This document shows positions 50,725-63,814 of a DNA stretch of 64,000 bases, in pieces. The stretch lies in contig NZ_CAJVAP010000002.1 of NCBI RefSeq assembly GCF_910593785.1, forward strand, positions 80,658-144,657, in the 5' to 3' direction. Numbering within the stretch: position 1 is the stretch's first letter; each line of letters starts with the position of its first letter. The translations under genes and the position numbers were made by a program. Source of the DNA: Leucobacter soli. GTDB lineage: Bacteria > Actinomycetota > Actinomycetes > Actinomycetales > Microbacteriaceae. The notes below the pieces were generated by a model, which was not told where the DNA came from, searched no databases, and was given only the letters and a program-made list of their open reading frames with translations.

Positions 50725-51513
50725 ATGAAGGTCGCGCGCTTCCAGTTCGAGGGGGAGATCTCCTACGGGATCCTCGATGCGGCAGAGGGGACGGGCGAGG
50801 TCGAGCTCGTCGAACTCGCGGGCGATCCTCTCCTCGGCGGATACGAGACGACGGGCCGCCGGCTGCCGCTCGCCCGGGTCCGTCTGCTGGCCCCGGTGAT
50901 TCCGCGCTCGAAGGTCGTCGCCGTCGGCAAGAACTACGCCGACCACGTCGCCGAGATGCGGGACGTCACCGGAGGGCGAGCGACGGCGGAGCCCCTGCTC
51001 TTCCTGAAGCCGAACACGTCCGTGATCGGTCCGGGCGAAGCCATCGTGCGGCCCGAGATCTCGGACCGGGTGGAGCACGAGGGCGAGCTCGCCGTCGTGA
51101 TCGGCGTCGTCGCGAAGGATGTGCCGGTCGAGCGCGCGCTGGAGGTCGTGTACGGGTTCACCTGCGCCAACGACGTCAGTGCGCGCGACCTGCAGGTGCG
51201 CGACGGGCAGTGGGCGCGGGCCAAGGGCTTCGACACGTTCTGCCCGCTCGGCCCGGTGATCGAGACGGATCTCGACCTGGCCGACGCCCGCATCGAGACG
51301 CGGGTCAACGGCGAGCTGCGCCAGCGCGGATCGACGGCGCAGCTGATCCACTCGATCCCGGAGATCGTGGCGCACGCGTCGCAGGCGTTCACGCTGCTGC
51401 CGGGCGACGTGATCCTCACCGGAACCCCGGCCGGCGTCGGCCCGCTCGAGGCCGGCGACACCGTCGAGGTGGAGGTCGCCGGCATCGGGATCCTCTCGAA
51501 CCCGGTCGTCTGA
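50725..51513 (+). CDS. Fumarylacetoacetate hydrolase (FAH) family protein
   Basis: A 262-residue enzyme of the FAH superfamily (hydrolases, isomerases or decarboxylases of 2-oxo dicarboxylates). The divalent-metal residues are in VEHEGELAVVIG (the two Glu) and in CANDVSARDLQVRDGQW (Asp). The C-terminus has the typical GDVILTGTPAGVGPLEAGD. Five base pairs separate it from ilvE, so it is cotranscribed. Its position next to gltX and leucine genes recurs in actinobacteria as I recall, and it could act in metabolite repair (oxaloacetate tautomer or acylpyruvate removal). The precise substrate cannot be set by sequence. Confidence 0.88.
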   Translation: MKVARFQFEGEISYGILDAAEGTGEVELVELAGDPLLGGYETTGRRLPLARVRLLAPVIPRSKVVAVGKNYADHVAEMRDVTGGRATAEPLLFLKPNTSVIGPGEAIVRPEISDRVEHEGELAVVIGVVAKDVPVERALEVVYGFTCANDVSARDLQVRDGQWARAKGFDTFCPLGPVIETDLDLADARIETRVNGELRQRGSTAQLIHSIPEIVAHASQAFTLLPGDVILTGTPAGVGPLEAGDTVEVEVAGIGILSNPVV

Positions 51514-51597
51514 TCCCGTGATCAGCCTCCCGGCAGGTGCGACCCGGCGGTTGCCGGGGTAGGCTCGTCGGCACGGAGCCCCGACGAGGAGGCCGAA

Positions 51598-52941
51598 GTG
51601 GCGAACGGGTGGCAGGCGCTGCACCGCGGCGAGTCGATCAGCGAGCGACGGAGCCAGCTCGAACGCGCCCACGCCCGATTCGTCTCGAGCGCGGACGTCG
51701 CGGCGGATGTCGCGGAAGACGTCGAAGCGCGCCTGCGCTTCGCCCGGGATGCCGGCATGAGGTCCGTCGTGCTCGACTCGTGGCTGCGCTCCAGGGATCG
51801 CACCATCGACCCCGACCTCGTCCCCGACCGGCCGGTGCTCGGGCAGGACGAACTCGCCGAGTTGCGCCGCACCCACCCGGTGGGCCGCCTGCTGCCGCTG
51901 GTGCAGCGACTCCTCTCCGACGAGGCCGCGGAAGCGGGATTCATCGTCGCGGTCGGCGACGCCTCCGGCCGCCTGCTCTGGATCGACGGGGATCGACGCC
52001 TGCGCTCGCGCGCCGAGGAGATGGGCTTCCGCTCGGGCATGGACTGGTCGGAGTCCGCCGTAGGCACGAGCGCTCCGGGCAGTGCGATCGCCCTGGATCA
52101 CTCGATCCAGGTGCTCGGCGCCGAGCACTACAGTCGTGCCGTGCACCAGTGGAGCTGCACCGCCGCGCCCGTGCACGATCCGCTCAGCGGCTCGATCCTC
52201 GGGGTGATCGACGTCACCGGCGGAGACGAGGCGGCCTCGCCCCACATCCTCCCGCTAGTCGAGGCGACCCTCGCCGCGGTCGAGGCGGAGTTGAAGCTCA
52301 TCTCGCTGCGGGAGATGATCGAGCGGGAACAGCCGAAGCGCGTGTCTCGGCGGCCGCGCGCCCCGCAGGTGCCGCGGATCGTGGTGCTCGGCCGCGATCC
52401 GGCGATCCTCGAGAGCGCCTCGGGCTCCGCGGCCCTCGCCGGGCGCCACGCCGAGATCCTGCTCGCACTGGCGGCAGCGCCCCACGGGCTCAGCGCGGCC
52501 GTTCTCGCCGAGCAGGTCTACGGGGATCGCGCTCACGAACCTCGGCTGCGACCGGAGCTGGTGCGACTGCGGCGCTGGCTCGAGGAGCATCGCGTCGACT
52601 TCGACCTGGAATCGCGGCCGTACCGCCTGAGCACGGGGCTGCGGGTCGACGCGGTCGAGACGCTCGACGCCCTCGATCGCGGCGCGCACCGCCTCGCACT
52701 CGCCGCCTACGACGGCCCGGTGCTCCCGGCCTCGGCCTCGCCGGTGGTCGAGGAGCTCCGGAGCGAGGTCGACGCGACCCTGCGCGAGGCGATGCTGCAG
52801 TCCGCCGCGCCGGAGGTGCTCTACGACTACGCGGAGCGCTGGGGCGCGGAGGACCTCGAGATCTGGCGGACGCTGCTGCGCGTGCTGCCCCCGCTCTCGC
52901 CGAAGCGGGCGCGCGTGGTGGCGCGGCTCGAGGCGCGCTAG
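51598..52941 (+). CDS. GAF-domain transcriptional regulator with winged-helix C-terminus
   Basis: A 447-residue regulator. The first 240 residues resemble the sensor half of AcoR-type activators: [14 protein letters not shown], then a GAF domain with [21 protein letters not shown] and [27 protein letters not shown] (landmark segments). The AAA+ and Fis domains of true AcoR are absent. Instead residues about 300-370 look like an OmpR/SARP-type winged helix ([36 protein letters not shown]), followed by helical repeats. GTG 51598 follows GAGGAGG, with a possible TAGGCT -10 further upstream. It directly precedes the aldehyde dehydrogenase gene, its likely target. Confidence 0.82.
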   Translation: MANGWQALHRGESISERRSQLERAHARFVSSADVAADVAEDVEARLRFARDAGMRSVVLDSWLRSRDRTIDPDLVPDRPVLGQDELAELRRTHPVGRLLPLVQRLLSDEAAEAGFIVAVGDASGRLLWIDGDRRLRSRAEEMGFRSGMDWSESAVGTSAPGSAIALDHSIQVLGAEHYSRAVHQWSCTAAPVHDPLSGSILGVIDVTGGDEAASPHILPLVEATLAAVEAELKLISLREMIEREQPKRVSRRPRAPQVPRIVVLGRDPAILESASGSAALAGRHAEILLALAAAPHGLSAAVLAEQVYGDRAHEPRLRPELVRLRRWLEEHRVDFDLESRPYRLSTGLRVDAVETLDALDRGAHRLALAAYDGPVLPASASPVVEELRSEVDATLREAMLQSAAPEVLYDYAERWGAEDLEIWRTLLRVLPPLSPKRARVVARLEAR

Positions 52942-52966
52942 GCGGTCCGGGCCGAGCTGTAACGAC

Positions 52967-52996
52967 GTTGCAACATCGCCGCAACGTCGCCGCAAC
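52967..52996 (+). promoter_or_regulatory. Three GCAAC repeats at 11-bp spacing before the aldehyde dehydrogenase gene
   Basis: GCAAC occurs at 52970, 52981 and 52992, exactly one helical turn apart, within GCAACATCGCC-type units. The first overlaps the palindrome GTTGCAAC (52967-52974). They lie about 105 bp before the ATG of the aldehyde dehydrogenase, and a TACTCT -10 candidate follows. They are good candidates for co-operative activator binding by the GAF regulator. Confidence 0.55.
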
Positions 52997-53101
52997 CTTC
53001 GACGTCGTACTCTGCAGAGAACCCCAGCCGCTCGGACACCCGTCGGGTCGCGTCCGCTCGGTCGGGGAAAAACCAGACAACGACGTCGAAGGAGCATCGC
53101 A

Positions 53102-54625
<1,524 letters not shown>

Positions 54626-54639
54626 GCCGACGGCCCGAC

Positions 54640-54673
54640 CCCGGACGCCGTGTCCCCCCTCGCGGCGTCCGGG
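54640..54673 (+). terminator. Terminator hairpin after the aldehyde dehydrogenase gene
   Basis: CCCGGACGCCG (54640-54650) pairs perfectly with CGGCGTCCGGG (54663-54673) around a 12-base C/T-rich loop, 14 bp after the stop. There is no T-run, but an 11-bp GC stem this close to a gene end is a likely terminator. DUF779 therefore probably has its own promoter (TACGAT at 54723-54728). Confidence 0.7.
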
Positions 54674-54771
54674 CTCGGCGTCCGGGAGCGAGGCTTCCCG
54701 GGCGCCGGTCGTGAGACGGGCGTACGATGAGATGAGGGGAGCGGCGGGGTCGCCGCGGTGAGGAGGGCGAG

Positions 54772-55284
54772 ATGTCCGATTCGAAACTGCAGGAACCGGT
54801 GGTGGGCGAGGCCTGCGACCTCGAGGCCGTGACCACGGCTCCCGCCGACGCCCCGGGCATCCCCGGCAGCGTGGAGGCGCGGCCGGAAGTGGAAGGCGAG
54901 TCGGTCAGCCGCCTGGCGTTCACCCCGGCGGCGATCGCGCTGATCGACCGGCTCTGGGAGATGCACGGCCCGCTCATGTTCCACCAGTCGGGCGGCTGCT
55001 GCGACGGCAGCGCGCCCATGTGCTACCGCGAGGGGCAGTTCCGCACGGGCGGGCAGGACGTCCTGCTCGGCACCCTCGAACTGCCGCCGCTCGCCGCGAC
55101 GGGCGACGGTGCCGATCGCGCGGAGGGGGCTGCCCGCGAGATCGGCTTCTGGATGTCGCGCGAGCAGTTCGAGGTCTGGTCGCACACGCATCTGACGATC
55201 GACGCGGTACCGGGGCGAGGCGGCGGTTTCTCCCTGGAGGCGCCCGAAGGGCTGCGCTTCCTCATCCGCTCCCGTCTGCTCTGA
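54772..55284 (+). CDS. DUF779 domain protein
   Basis: A 170-residue cytoplasmic protein of unknown function. The DUF779 domain starts near residue 46 and has the conserved Cys/His-rich core: [21 protein letters not shown] (about 64-84, landmark), then [20 protein letters not shown]. The Cys-Cys-Asp and downstream Cys/His suggest metal binding. An Ala/Glu/Val-rich N-terminal extension of about 45 residues precedes the domain. ATG 54772 follows GAGGAGGG. An internal start is possible but has no better ribosome site. DUF779 genes commonly accompany ExaC/AldB-type aldehyde dehydrogenases, so a role in that enzyme's maturation or regulation is a fair guess. Confidence 0.85.
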   Translation: MSDSKLQEPVVGEACDLEAVTTAPADAPGIPGSVEARPEVEGESVSRLAFTPAAIALIDRLWEMHGPLMFHQSGGCCDGSAPMCYREGQFRTGGQDVLLGTLELPPLAATGDGADRAEGAAREIGFWMSREQFEVWSHTHLTIDAVPGRGGGFSLEAPEGLRFLIRSRLL

Positions 55285-55342
55285 CGCGGTCGCGTCCACT
55301 GCACCGATCGCGTCCGCCCAGGCGGGCGAGCGGTCGACCTGC

Positions 55343-55348
55343 GAGAAT
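55343..55348 (+). promoter_or_regulatory. -10 element (GAGAAT) of rlmN
   Basis: GAGAAT is a weaker hexamer, but it lies in exact register: predicted +1 equals the first base of the rlmN GTG at 55355. No ribosome site is present. Confidence 0.35.
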
Positions 55349-55354
55349 ACCGGT

Positions 55355-56662
55355 GTGGATCCCAACAAGCTGAATCACGACGCCGAGCCGCCGGGCGGCC
55401 GCGTGATCCCGACGCGCCCCCGCTCGGCAGAGCGCACGCGCCCCCAGACTCGCCCCCGCACGGAGGGGTGGAAGCAGCTGACCGGGCCGGACGGCAGGCC
55501 GACGCTGCAGTTCGCCTCACCCCGGGTGACGCAGCCGCCGGTGCACCTCGCCGACATGACGCTCGTCGAGCGCGAGGCGAAGATGGAGGAGCTCGGTCTG
55601 CCGAAGTTCCGGGGGAAGCAGCTCTCCGCGCACTACCTCGTCCACCACACGACGGATCCGGAACGGATGACCGACCTGCCGAAGGATCGCCGCGGCGAGA
55701 TCGTCTCGGCCTTCCTCCCGCCGCTGCTGACGGAGGTCAAGCGCTTGACCACCGACGACGGGGCGACGGTCAAGTTCCTCTGGCGCCTGTTCGACGGTGC
55801 GCTCGTGGAGTCGGTGCTCATGCGCTACCCCGGCCGGATCACGCTGTGCGTGTCGAGCCAGTGCGGCTGCGGGATGAACTGCCCCTTCTGCGCCACCGGC
55901 CAGGCAGGGCTGACTCGGAACATGTCGACGGCGGAGATCCTCGATCAGATCGTCCAGGCGAACCGGGTGATCGCCGAGGGCGGCCTCGGTATCGGTCGGC
56001 AGGCCGGCAACGGGGCGGAGCCGGAACGCGTGAACAACATCGTCTTCATGGGGATGGGCGAGCCGCTCGCGAACTACAAGCGCGTGATGAACGCCGTGCG
56101 CAGGATGGTCGCGCCCGCTCCCGAAGGCCTCGGGATGAGCGCCCGGGGCATCACGGTGTCGACGGTGGGTCTCGCGCCGGCGATCCGGAAGCTGGCCGAC
56201 GAGGAGATCCCGGTCACCTTCGCGCTCTCGCTGCACGCTCCCGACGACGAACTGCGCGACGAACTGATCCCGGTCAACAGCAGGTGGAAGGTCGACGAGG
56301 TGCTCGATGCGGCACGCGCCTACTTCGAGCGCACGGGTCGACGCGTCTCGATCGAGTACGCGCTCATCAAGGACATGAACGATCACGCCTGGCGGGCGGA
56401 CCTGCTCGCAGAGAAGCTGAACCGTCGCGGCCGCGGCTGGGTGCACGTCAACCCGATCCCGCTGAACCCGACACCGGGTTCCGTGTGGACGCGATCCGAG
56501 CCGGGAGTTACCCGCGAGTTCGTCGACCGTCTGAACGCGGCGGGGATCCCGACGACCCTGCGGGACACGCGCGGCAAGGAGATCGACGGCGCCTGCGGTC
56601 AGCTGGTGGCGACGGAGCAGGACAAGCGGGAGGCGCAGAGCTTCGCGGACGCCGCTGTATAA
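55355..56662 (+). CDS. rlmN: 23S rRNA/tRNA (adenine-C2)-methyltransferase RlmN
   Basis: Radical-SAM enzyme that methylates A2503 of 23S rRNA and A37 of some tRNAs. The 435-residue protein has an N-terminal Pro/Arg-rich extension of about 50 residues. An N-terminal helical domain ([26 protein letters not shown], about 64-89) follows. The iron-sulfur motif is CGMNCPFC with Cys172, Cys176 and Cys179. [13 protein letters not shown] is also present, and the C-terminal methyl-carrying Cys lies in GACGQLVA. All functional residues are present. The GTG start lacks a ribosome site and looks leaderless. It lies inside the block that separates the FAH gene from gltX. Confidence 0.95.
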   Translation: MDPNKLNHDAEPPGGRVIPTRPRSAERTRPQTRPRTEGWKQLTGPDGRPTLQFASPRVTQPPVHLADMTLVEREAKMEELGLPKFRGKQLSAHYLVHHTTDPERMTDLPKDRRGEIVSAFLPPLLTEVKRLTTDDGATVKFLWRLFDGALVESVLMRYPGRITLCVSSQCGCGMNCPFCATGQAGLTRNMSTAEILDQIVQANRVIAEGGLGIGRQAGNGAEPERVNNIVFMGMGEPLANYKRVMNAVRRMVAPAPEGLGMSARGITVSTVGLAPAIRKLADEEIPVTFALSLHAPDDELRDELIPVNSRWKVDEVLDAARAYFERTGRRVSIEYALIKDMNDHAWRADLLAEKLNRRGRGWVHVNPIPLNPTPGSVWTRSEPGVTREFVDRLNAAGIPTTLRDTRGKEIDGACGQLVATEQDKREAQSFADAAV

Positions 56663-56701
56663 GCAATCTGAATAGGATATGTGAAACACCTCCGCCGGTG
56701 T

Positions 56702-56707
56702 TATCGT
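56702..56707 (+). promoter_or_regulatory. -10 element (TATCGT) of the LysR-type gene, leaderless
   Basis: Predicted +1 falls on the A of ATG 56714. An AT-rich stretch just upstream (56658-56685, GTATAAGCAATCTGAATAG) could hold a regulator site. Confidence 0.4.
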
Positions 56708-56713
56708 ATCGGC

Positions 56714-57664
56714 ATGAGCAGCACACGCCACGCCGATCCGCTCGGAGCGATCGATTCGACCGAGCTGCGGATCCTGCACGCCCTCGCGACCACCGGCTCC
56801 CTCACCGCGGCGGCGGCGAGCCTCGGTCTGAGCCAGCCCGCTGTGAGCCAGCGGATCAAACGCGTCGAGACCCGGCTCGCCGTGCCGCTGATCGAACGGC
56901 AGGGGCGCGGGATCCGGCTCACGACCGCGGGCAACATCCTCGCCGATCACGGTCGAACCGTCGTCGCCGAGATCGACGCCGCTCTCGCAGCGATCGAGGA
57001 TCTGCGCGGCGAGCGGGGCGGCACCCTGCGCATGGTAGCGTTCCCGTCGGCCTCGGCCACGATCATCCCCGCCGTCATGCGCCGGATGGCGCAAGAGGCC
57101 CCCGAAGTCGCACTGCAGTACCGTGAGGCCGAGCCGCCCGCCGCGATCGGGATGCTGCGCGACGGCGAGGTCGACTGCGCCCTGATCTTCGACTACGCCG
57201 GGGCGGCGGAGCTCCCCGCGGGCAGCGTCTTCACGCCGCTCTGGCGCGAGACGGTCAGCCTGGTGCTCTCGGACGACCGTGCCGAGGGGCTGGCGGTGGC
57301 GCGCCTCGGCGACTACGCCGCCGACCACTGGATCGCCGGCTGCGAGAAGTGCCGCGGTCACCTGCTCGCCGCCTCCGCCGAGTGCGGCTTCGAACCCGAG
57401 ATCATCCAGGAGACCGACAACGTGCCGGCGATGCTGGCGATGGCCGCCGCCGGCGGAGCGGTGGCACTCGTGCCCGGCCTCGCGCTCGCGGCCGCCAGGA
57501 CACTGCCCGACGACGCCACGGCGCTGCCGCTCGAGCCGCCGCGCTACCGCACGATCGGTCTCGTCTCGATGGACACCGCGAACGAGAGCCCGCAGGTCCG
57601 CCTCGCGAAGCGACTCCTCTCCCGCATCGACGGCTCGGTCTGGGAGCTCGAGGCCGCCGCGTGA
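56714..57664 (+). CDS. LysR family transcriptional regulator
   Basis: A 316-residue regulator. The N-terminal winged helix begins near residue 17 and includes LHALATTGSLTAAAASLGLSQPAVSQRIKRVE (landmark, about 21-52), then LIERQGRGIRLTTAGNILADHG. The C-terminal effector domain has two subdomains with GGTLRMVAFPSASATIIP and a Cys pair (GCEKCRGH). The start at ATG 56714 is supported by a -10 in leaderless register. The GTG at 56681 would add 11 residues ahead of the usual N-terminus. Its stop overlaps the MFS gene by 4 bp, so it is cotranscribed with its probable target; the inducer is unknown. Confidence 0.9.
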   Translation: MSSTRHADPLGAIDSTELRILHALATTGSLTAAAASLGLSQPAVSQRIKRVETRLAVPLIERQGRGIRLTTAGNILADHGRTVVAEIDAALAAIEDLRGERGGTLRMVAFPSASATIIPAVMRRMAQEAPEVALQYREAEPPAAIGMLRDGEVDCALIFDYAGAAELPAGSVFTPLWRETVSLVLSDDRAEGLAVARLGDYAADHWIAGCEKCRGHLLAASAECGFEPEIIQETDNVPAMLAMAAAGGAVALVPGLALAAARTLPDDATALPLEPPRYRTIGLVSMDTANESPQVRLAKRLLSRIDGSVWELEAAA

Positions 57665-59007
57665 GTGCGACGGTCACCGGGCGCTCGCGCGAGATACCGT
57701 ACCGGCTCGGCGGTCCGCTGCAGCGGCGCACCCTGCTCGTGCTCGCCGCCGGCACGATCCTGAGCGGCTTCGGCGTCGGCGCCTCGCTCTCGGTGGGGGC
57801 CCTGCTGCTCGCCGAGGTGAGCGGGAACGACGCGATCTCCGGTCTCGCCTCGACGACCTTCAGCGTCGGTGCGGCGGCCGCGAGCCTCCCGCTGGCCCGA
57901 CTGGCGGAGCGCCGAGGCCGGCGGCCGGCGCTCGTCACCGGCAATCTCATCGCGATGGTCGGGGCGCTCGTCGCGATCCTCTCCACCGTGGTGGGCCAGT
58001 GGTGGCTGCTGGGGATCGGCATCGCCATGATCGGCGTGGCGAGCTCCGTCCAGCTGCTCTCCCGCTTCGCCGCAGCCGACCTCGCCGCGCCGGGGAAGCG
58101 CGCACGCGACCTCTCCCTCGTGGTCTGGTCGATCACGGTCGGCGCCGTCATCGGCCCACTGTTGATCGGCCCCGGCGAAGTCGTCGGGCACGCCATAGGC
58201 GTCACTCCGCTCGCCGGTGTATTCGTCTTCGCCTTCGTCGCCCAGATCCTCGCGGCGCTCTCCAACTGGCTCGGACTCCGCCCCGACCCCCTGCTCACCG
58301 CGCGCGAGATCCTCTCCCGCGAACCCGATCCCGAGCCGGCGGGCGCCACTGAGCCGGTCGGAGCCGCGACGGTTCCCGAGCCCGCCTTCGAGCCTGGGAC
58401 CGAGCCCGCGACCGCGACCGACGCCAGGTCGGAGGCCTCCAGACGCCGGGCTCTGATCGTCACGATCTTCGTGATCGCGATGGCGCAGGCCATCATGGTC
58501 GGGCTCATGGCGATGACACCCTTGCATCTGATGCACCACGAGGGCACGGCCGAGATCGTCGGCATCACCCTGAGCCTCCACATCGCCGGCATGTACGCGC
58601 TCTCCCCGGTGTTCGGTTCGCTCGCCGGGCGTCTGGGATGCGTCCCGGTGATCATGATCGGCTGGGCGATCACGCTGCTCGCCGTCGCACTCGCCTACAT
58701 CTCGGGCTCCTCCCACCTGCTGGTGCAAGTCGCACTCACCCTGGTGGGCGTGGGATGGGGCGCCGTGACGGTCGCCGGCGCGGCGCTGCTGACCGAGCTC
58801 ACGACCATCGCGGACCGCCCGCGCTGGCAGGGGCGCTCCGACACCTTCATGAGCGCTTCCGGCGCGGTCGCCGGAGCGCTCTCCGGGGTGGGTTTCGCAT
58901 TCGGCGACTTCGGCATCCTCGCGCTGTTCGCCGGCGGTCTCCTCGCGCTCGGCGCGGTCGCCTCGATCCGGCTCGGCCTGGGCGATCGCAGCTGCCGTCT
59001 TCACTAG
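57661..59007 (+). CDS. MFS transporter
   Basis: A 448-residue major facilitator with 12 predicted helices. The loop after helix two carries an [12 protein letters not shown] motif (MFS motif A variant). A long cytoplasmic loop between helices six and seven (about 210-260) is rich in Pro, Glu and Ala ([14 protein letters not shown]). The second half repeats the pattern with [14 protein letters not shown]. It resembles drug-efflux or metabolite permeases, and the substrate is unknown. GTG 57661 overlaps the LysR gene stop. gltX starts 11 bp after its stop, with its -10 inside the end of this gene. Confidence 0.87.
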   Translation: MSATVTGRSREIPYRLGGPLQRRTLLVLAAGTILSGFGVGASLSVGALLLAEVSGNDAISGLASTTFSVGAAAASLPLARLAERRGRRPALVTGNLIAMVGALVAILSTVVGQWWLLGIGIAMIGVASSVQLLSRFAAADLAAPGKRARDLSLVVWSITVGAVIGPLLIGPGEVVGHAIGVTPLAGVFVFAFVAQILAALSNWLGLRPDPLLTAREILSREPDPEPAGATEPVGAATVPEPAFEPGTEPATATDARSEASRRRALIVTIFVIAMAQAIMVGLMAMTPLHLMHHEGTAEIVGITLSLHIAGMYALSPVFGSLAGRLGCVPVIMIGWAITLLAVALAYISGSSHLLVQVALTLVGVGWGAVTVAGAALLTELTTIADRPRWQGRSDTFMSASGAVAGALSGVGFAFGDFGILALFAGGLLALGAVASIRLGLGDRSCRLH

Positions 59008-59010
59008 ACT
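59005..59010 (+). promoter_or_regulatory. -10 element (TAGACT) of gltX
   Basis: TAGACT overlaps the last codon of the MFS gene. Predicted +1 is about 59017, two bases before the gltX ATG. GGAGGG sits between -10 and ATG, so it would not be transcribed if the start is leaderless. Confidence 0.45.
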
Positions 59011-59018
59011 GGAGGGCG

Positions 59019-60542
59019 ATGACTACGAGCAGCGATCCTCAGTTCTCCACGGCCACGGGCAGCGACGTGCGCGTCCGCTTCTGCCCCTCGCCGACCGGCA
59101 CCCCGCACGTCGGCATGGTGCGCACCGCCCTCTTCAACTGGGCCTACGCGCGGCACACCGGCGGCACATTCGTCTTCCGCATCGAGGACACGGATGCTGC
59201 GCGTGACAGCGAGGAGAGCTACCAGCAGATCATCGACTCCCTGCGTTGGCTCGGCCTGGACTGGGACGAGGGTATCGACGTCGGCGGACCGCACGGCCCC
59301 TACCGCCAGTCCCAGCGGAGCGACGTCTACAGCGACCTCGTAGCGCGGCTGCTCGCCGCCGGCCACCTCTACGAGAGCTTCTCGACCGCCGAGGAGATCG
59401 ACGCGCGCAACGAGGCCGCGGGTCGTCCGAAGCAGCTCGGGTACGACAACCACGACCGCGACCTCACGGAGGCGCAGAAGGCGGCCTTCCGCGCCGAGGG
59501 CCGCGAGCCGGCGCTCCGCTTCCGGGTGCCCGACGTCGATCTCGGCTTCGATGACCTGGTGCGCGGCCCCATCAACTTCCCAGCCGGTTCGACCATCGAC
59601 TTCGTCGTCGTCCGGCCGAACGGGGCTCCGCTCTACACGCTGACCAACCCCGTGGACGACGCGCTGATGGGGGTCACCCACGTGCTGCGCGGCGAGGATC
59701 TGCTCTCGTCGACCCCGCGTCAGGTGGCGCTGCACCGCGCGCTCGTCGAGCTCGGCGTCGAACCGGCGATCCCGCGCTTCGGCCACCTGCCGTACGTGAT
59801 GGGAGAGGGCAACAAGAAGCTCTCGAAGCGCGACCCCGAGTCGAACCTGCTGCACCACCGGGACCGCGGCTTCATCCCCGAGGGGCTGCTGAACTACCTC
59901 TCGCTGCTCGGCTGGTCGCTCTCGGCCGACAGGGACGTGTTCTCGCGCGACGAGATGGTCGCAGCCTTCGATGTCGTCGACGTCAACCCGAACCCCGCGC
60001 GCTTCGACCAGAAGAAGGCCGACGCGATCAACGCCGACCACATCCGCCTCCTCGCCGAGGATGATTTCGGGCGGCGCGTCCTGCCCTATCTGATCGCCGG
60101 AGGGGCGCTTCCCGTCGAGCCGAACGAGCGGCAGCTCGCCACGCTGCGCGCCGCGGTCCCGCTCGTGCAGAGCCGCGTCACCGTGCTGAGCGAGGCCGTC
60201 GGCATGCTCGGGTTCCTCTTCGCCTCGGCGGATGCGCTCGTCTACGAGGACGATGCGCTCGCATCGCTGAAGAGCGACGCGCCGCAGGTCCTCGCCGCAG
60301 GCCTTGCCGCGCTCGAAGCGCTGCCGGAGGCGGATTGGCGCACGGAGTCGATCCAGACGGCGCTGCAGGCGGCGCTCATCGACGGTCTCGGGTTGAAGCC
60401 GCGCATCGCCTTCGGCGCCCTGCGCGTCGCCGCATCGGGCCGCCGGGTGTCGCCGCCGCTCTTCGAATCGTTCGAGCTGCTCGGCCGGGAGGAGACGCTG
60501 GCCCGTCTGCGCCGCCTCGCCGCTCACCTGGAGCAGGCGTGA
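59019..60542 (+). CDS. gltX: Glutamate--tRNA ligase
   Basis: Class I synthetase for tRNA-Glu, and in organisms without GlnRS also for tRNA-Gln. The 507-residue enzyme has the HIGH-equivalent in [22 protein letters not shown] (landmark, about 26-47), the [11 protein letters not shown] region, and the KMSKS-equivalent [11 protein letters not shown] (about 266). A helical anticodon-binding domain completes it. The start ATG 59019 gives the usual N-terminus. It overlaps the downstream flavoprotein gene by 4 bp (GTGA). Confidence 0.95.
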   Translation: MTTSSDPQFSTATGSDVRVRFCPSPTGTPHVGMVRTALFNWAYARHTGGTFVFRIEDTDAARDSEESYQQIIDSLRWLGLDWDEGIDVGGPHGPYRQSQRSDVYSDLVARLLAAGHLYESFSTAEEIDARNEAAGRPKQLGYDNHDRDLTEAQKAAFRAEGREPALRFRVPDVDLGFDDLVRGPINFPAGSTIDFVVVRPNGAPLYTLTNPVDDALMGVTHVLRGEDLLSSTPRQVALHRALVELGVEPAIPRFGHLPYVMGEGNKKLSKRDPESNLLHHRDRGFIPEGLLNYLSLLGWSLSADRDVFSRDEMVAAFDVVDVNPNPARFDQKKADAINADHIRLLAEDDFGRRVLPYLIAGGALPVEPNERQLATLRAAVPLVQSRVTVLSEAVGMLGFLFASADALVYEDDALASLKSDAPQVLAAGLAALEALPEADWRTESIQTALQAALIDGLGLKPRIAFGALRVAASGRRVSPPLFESFELLGREETLARLRRLAAHLEQA

Positions 60543-61541
60543 CCGAGACGTCCGTGCCGAGGAGCGCCACGGGGCATCTTCCCGTGGGCGTCGCGATCAT
60601 CGGCGGAGGCCCTGCGGGGCTCTCCGCCGGGCTCCAACTGGTGCGCGCGAATCGGCGCATCGCGATCCTCGACAGCAACCGCCCCCGTCACTCGGCGACG
60701 CTCAAGTCGCACGGCTTCCTGACGCGCGACGGGGCGCCTCCGCTCGAACTGCGGAAGCTCGGCCGCGAGGAGTTCGAGGCGTACCCGACGGCGACCTTCG
60801 CGCAGGCGATCGCCCACGAGGTCGTCCCGCTGAGTGCGGCCGATGCGCTGGCCGCCGGTTTCCCCGACGGCATCGGTTTCCGCGTGCGGGGCTCGGGGGT
60901 GCGGGGCGCCGCCGATGTCGAGTTCCTGGCGAGGCGGGTGCTGATCACCGCAGGGCTCACCGAGGAGCTGCCGCCTCTGCCCATGATCCGCGCCTTCTAC
61001 GGCACGGCGCTCCACAGCTGCGTCGAGTGCGACGGATTCGAGAAGACGGACAAGCCGCTCGTCCTGATCGGCGAGACCAGCGACGTGTTCGCACGAGCGC
61101 TGCTGATCAGCCGATTCTCCAGCGACCTGATCGTGTTCACGAACGGCGCGGATACCGTCCGGCCCGAGCAGGAGGCGCAGCTCTCCCGCATCGGCATCCG
61201 GGTCGAGCGCCGAGCCATCGACGACATCGTGGGGGAGCGCGCCGAGATGACCGGTGTGCGTCTGAGCGACGGCGAGCTGATCCCGCGGGTCGGCGGTTTC
61301 GTCCGCCCGCGCTGGCATGCGCCCGTGGAGTTCCTGGGGGAGCAGCCGATCGACCGCGACGACTGGGGGCTCATCGTCGTGGACGATCGCGGGGAGACCT
61401 CGATCCGCGGCATCTACGCGACCGGGGACATCGTGCCGCCCGGCCCGCAGCAGCTGATCATCGCCGCCGGCAACGGCGCCCGCGTCGCGGCGAGGCTGAA
61501 CATGGACCTGATCCGCGGTGCGCTGGGAGTGGGGCAGATCG

Positions 61542-61549
<8 letters not shown>
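60539..61549 (+). CDS. Thioredoxin-reductase-like FAD-dependent oxidoreductase
   Basis: A 336-residue flavoprotein of the thioredoxin reductase fold. FAD binding begins [17 protein letters not shown] (about 18-34) and the C-terminal FAD box is [16 protein letters not shown]. The redox-active pair is kept as CVEC (Cys161 and Cys164) in [10 protein letters not shown], at the same place as CATC in true TrxR. The central NADPH domain is modified: instead of GGGxSA it reads [12 protein letters not shown], with GET in place of the glycine-rich loop. It may therefore use a different electron donor or be a TrxR paralogue. GTG start overlaps gltX; the stop lies within the start of the next gene. Confidence 0.82.
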
Positions 61550-63609
<2,060 letters not shown>

Positions 63610-63688
63610 AGCGTGAACCGGGCGATGGCGCGAAGCGGTGGGTCCGAGCGTTGGAAACACTGGCGACACGCCGGAGTGCGGCGCCGAG

Positions 63689-63717
63689 TTGCACGCCCTC
63701 CGGAACCCCCGTAAAGT
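63689..63717 (+). promoter_or_regulatory. rrn operon promoter P1
   Basis: TTGCAC (63689-63694), 17-bp spacer, TAAAGT (63712-63717). Both hexamers and the spacing are good for the housekeeping sigma factor. GC content falls markedly from here onward. Confidence 0.6.
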
Positions 63718-63779
63718 AATCATCTGTTGGCACGGAGCGGAAACGCTTCGGAAAGACAAATTCCCTCAAAGGCGGCGGG

Positions 63780-63808
63780 TTGAATCAACTCGTCGCTTGC
63801 TTTATGCT
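63780..63808 (+). promoter_or_regulatory. rrn operon promoter P2
   Basis: TTGAAT (63780-63785), 17-bp spacer, TATGCT (63803-63808). It lies 91 bp downstream of P1 with the same geometry. Predicted +1 is near 63815. Confidence 0.65.
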
Positions 63809-63814
63809 AGAGGG

